A stretch of DNA of 5,630 nucleotides, taken from positions 1-5,630 of the forward strand of contig JARRNT010000084.1 in assembly GCA_037384645.1 (NCBI GenBank), written 5' to 3'. Below the pieces are notes generated by a model. It did not search any database. It was given only the letters and a program-made list of their open reading frames with translations, and was not told the origin of the DNA. The translations under genes were made by a program, and so were the position numbers. Numbering within the stretch: position 1 is the stretch's first letter; every line of letters starts with the position of its first letter. The stretch is from RI-92 sp037384645. Lineage in GTDB: Bacteria; Pseudomonadota; Gammaproteobacteria; UBA6429; Thiohalophilaceae. Below, in pieces: positions 5,573-5,630 of the stretch.

Positions 5573-5630
5573 ATGGCAATAAAATCATTGTTCGGGCGAC
5601 GCCTGTATACCGGAAGCAGCTTTCAGCGCG
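5573..5630 (+). CDS. N-terminal start of an unidentified gene (partial)
   Basis: ATG at 5573 opens a frame without a stop to the window end, giving 19 complete codons that begin MAIKSLFGRR and carry several basic residues. An in-frame TAG at 5543-5545 rules out a longer upstream extension. No clear Shine-Dalgarno precedes it (the upstream bases are ATAATAAAAATC), so the start is uncertain. The family cannot be judged from this length. Confidence 0.38.
   Translation, partial: MAIKSLFGRRLYTGSSFQR

Overview
The window looks like a chromosomal segment of a moderately GC-rich gammaproteobacterium. The main evidence is a glyoxylate-bypass cluster with isocitrate dehydrogenase kinase/phosphatase (AceK), a family essentially confined to Proteobacteria, and AceA, AceK and RraA sequences that follow the E. 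coli/Pseudomonas proteins closely. The genus cannot be read from the sequence alone.

Layout. Positions 1-123 hold the end of an AT-rich (about 37% GC by hand count) plus-strand reading frame of unknown function. It converges on a minus-strand operon, read right to left: aceA (isocitrate lyase, 3885-2563), an RraA/HMG-aldolase-family gene (2558-2055), and aceK (2051-285). The three genes are only 3-4 bases apart. At both junctions the Shine-Dalgarno sequence runs straight into the upstream stop codon (GGGGTAA, GGAGTAA), so they are probably co-transcribed and translationally coupled. An AT-rich divergent intergenic region (3886-4004) separates aceA from a plus-strand LysR-family regulator with a CysB-like effector domain (4005-5015). 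Next comes a small DCC/DUF393 thiol-disulfide-oxidoreductase-like gene (5084-5491), then the start of an unidentified gene (from 5573) cut by the window end.

How the genes fit together. Isocitrate lyase splits isocitrate into glyoxylate and succinate. AceK phosphorylates isocitrate dehydrogenase to push isocitrate into this bypass, and reverses the modification. The LysR regulator is well placed to control the operon from the shared promoter region, where E. coli uses IclR. Malate synthase (aceB/glcB), the second bypass enzyme, is absent from the window; its usual operon position is not kept here and an RraA-like protein sits inside instead. That protein has the D-X20-R-D metal/active-site pattern of the catalytically active HMG/CHA aldolase, which E. 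coli RraA lacks. It may therefore be an oxaloacetate decarboxylase or 2-oxo-acid aldolase working at the PEP-pyruvate-oxaloacetate node rather than an RNase E inhibitor. This aceA-rraA-aceK arrangement under a divergent LysR regulator is the most interesting feature; I see no mobile element, CRISPR array or RNA gene.
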